A stretch of DNA of 64,000 bases, taken from positions 1 to 64,000 of the forward strand of contig JAJFLO010000188.1 of the NCBI GenBank assembly GCA_021772675.1, given 5' to 3'. Both the position numbers and the translations under genes were made by a program. Positions 63,538 to 64,000 of the stretch are shown here, piece after piece. Numbering within the stretch: position 1 is the first letter of the stretch; each line of letters opens with the position of its first letter. The notes under the pieces were generated by a model. That model did not search any database. It was given only the letters and a program-made list of their open reading frames with translations, and was not told the origin of the DNA. The stretch comes from Verrucomicrobiota bacterium. GTDB taxonomy: Bacteria; Verrucomicrobiota; Lentisphaeria; JABSQK01; JAJFLO01.

Positions 63538-63908
63538 ACGAGTATTTAATTAATTGTGGAGAATTTAATATCATAGTGCGACCGAATCAGAAAGAGTATT
63601 TCATTCTCGAAGATGATAGGAAGTCTGCCAATGTTCTCAATGACTTTATTCATGAAAAGGAAGTTTCCTATAATGCATTGAGCCCCTGTTGGTTTCGGTA
63701 TGATGAAGATGAAGAGTGGCACGACTTTCATCAGAAAAAGCATAAGTTGAATGATGATTTTAAGGAGTCGGATCTCATTAATATATTTGTTCTGAAGAAG
63801 TTTAATTTTGGAAGTCTGGTTGCCCGTCGAGATCCACAAACCAGCACGGTTAAAATTTTCAAGCGTGAGAAGTTGTACGAAGGCATGAATTCGGCGCAAA
63901 CCGGTTAG
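63534..63908 (+). CDS. Small uncharacterised protein coupled to the cupin gene
   Basis: 124 residues, no signal peptide or membrane segment. It starts MNEYLINCGEFNIIV, has an acidic and aromatic centre (WFRYDEDEEWHDFH) and ends in a basic region (SLVARRDPQTSTVKIFKREK). I do not recognise the family. Its ATG overlaps the cupin stop, and another ATG follows its own stop by five bases, so it is a genuine operon member. A small partner or chaperone of the cupin is a guess. Confidence 0.6.
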   Translation: MNEYLINCGEFNIIVRPNQKEYFILEDDRKSANVLNDFIHEKEVSYNALSPCWFRYDEDEEWHDFHQKKHKLNDDFKESDLINIFVLKKFNFGSLVARRDPQTSTVKIFKREKLYEGMNSAQTG

Positions 63909-63913
63909 CTTTT

Positions 63914-64000
63914 ATGAATACGAACTTTGATAATCCAATTTATAAAAAGCTTGCCGAAGACTTCTGCGTAGGAAAGTATACGGATGAAGAGTTTAAATCT
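63914..64000 (+). CDS. Start of a further gene, cut by the window edge
   Basis: An ATG at 63914, five bases after the previous stop, opens 29 codons to the edge (MNTNFDNPIYKKLAEDFC at the start). The fragment is too short to assign. Its tight spacing says the operon continues to the right. Confidence 0.5.
   Translation, partial: MNTNFDNPIYKKLAEDFCVGKYTDEEFKS

Overview
This window is most of a large trans-acyltransferase (trans-AT) hybrid PKS/NRPS gene cluster from a bacterium of fairly low GC content. It is flanked on the left by decayed insertion sequences and a dead NRPS fragment, and it runs off the right edge unfinished. Nothing here names the organism: there is no rRNA and no housekeeping gene. 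Gene overlaps (ATGA, TGATG), Shine-Dalgarno sites and domain style are bacterial. The decayed transposases and the word-like repeats inside the genes suggest an environmental or symbiotic lineage, but that is inference.

Layout. 1-4318 is a graveyard: an edge fragment on the minus strand, remnants of IS1634-like and ISKra4-like transposases, and a broken condensation/adenylation NRPS piece (Thr-like code). The NRPS piece is interrupted by a 141-bp insertion with a 14-bp direct repeat. 4319-7806 holds the trans-acting enzymes: a malonyl-type AT, a metallo-beta-lactamase-fold hydrolase and a PfaD/PksE-type enoyl reductase that is frameshifted in an A6 run. 8018-61826 holds five collinear megasynthase genes, overlapping or separated by only a few bases. 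62058-64000 holds a free ACP, a JmjC-like cupin, a small unknown protein and the start of another gene.

Assembly line as read. Loading MT plus GNAT-like domain; C-A(Gly)-PCP; KS1-flavin monooxygenase | ACP; KS2(0)-DH*-methyltransferase | ACP; KS3(0)-ACP; Cy-Cy-A(Cys) | PCP-PCP-Ox-Ox*; KS4(0)-ACP; KS5-DH*-KR-ACP; KS6 | cMT-ACP; KS7-DH-KR-ACP; KS8-DH*-ACP-ACP-ER; KS9-DH?-KR-ACP; KS10-DH-ACP; KS11(0)-KR | free ACP? (0 = HGTGT His lost, non-elongating; * = catalytic residues lost; | = gene boundary.) The predicted product is an acylated glycine extended by an oxygenated and probably O-methylated C2 unit. A thiazole and a polyketide chain with an alpha-methyl group and a beta-branch follow. No thioesterase and no beta-branching (HMG-CoA synthase) cassette is in the window, so both are expected to the right if the line is complete. 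I do not recognise this domain order as a known compound.

The most striking non-coding-style signal is inside the coding sequence. The linkers after several KS domains carry different short word-like repeats at the same two loop positions, always in frame. Two of the modules share the same pair of repeats, pointing to duplication of a whole module after the repeats arrived.
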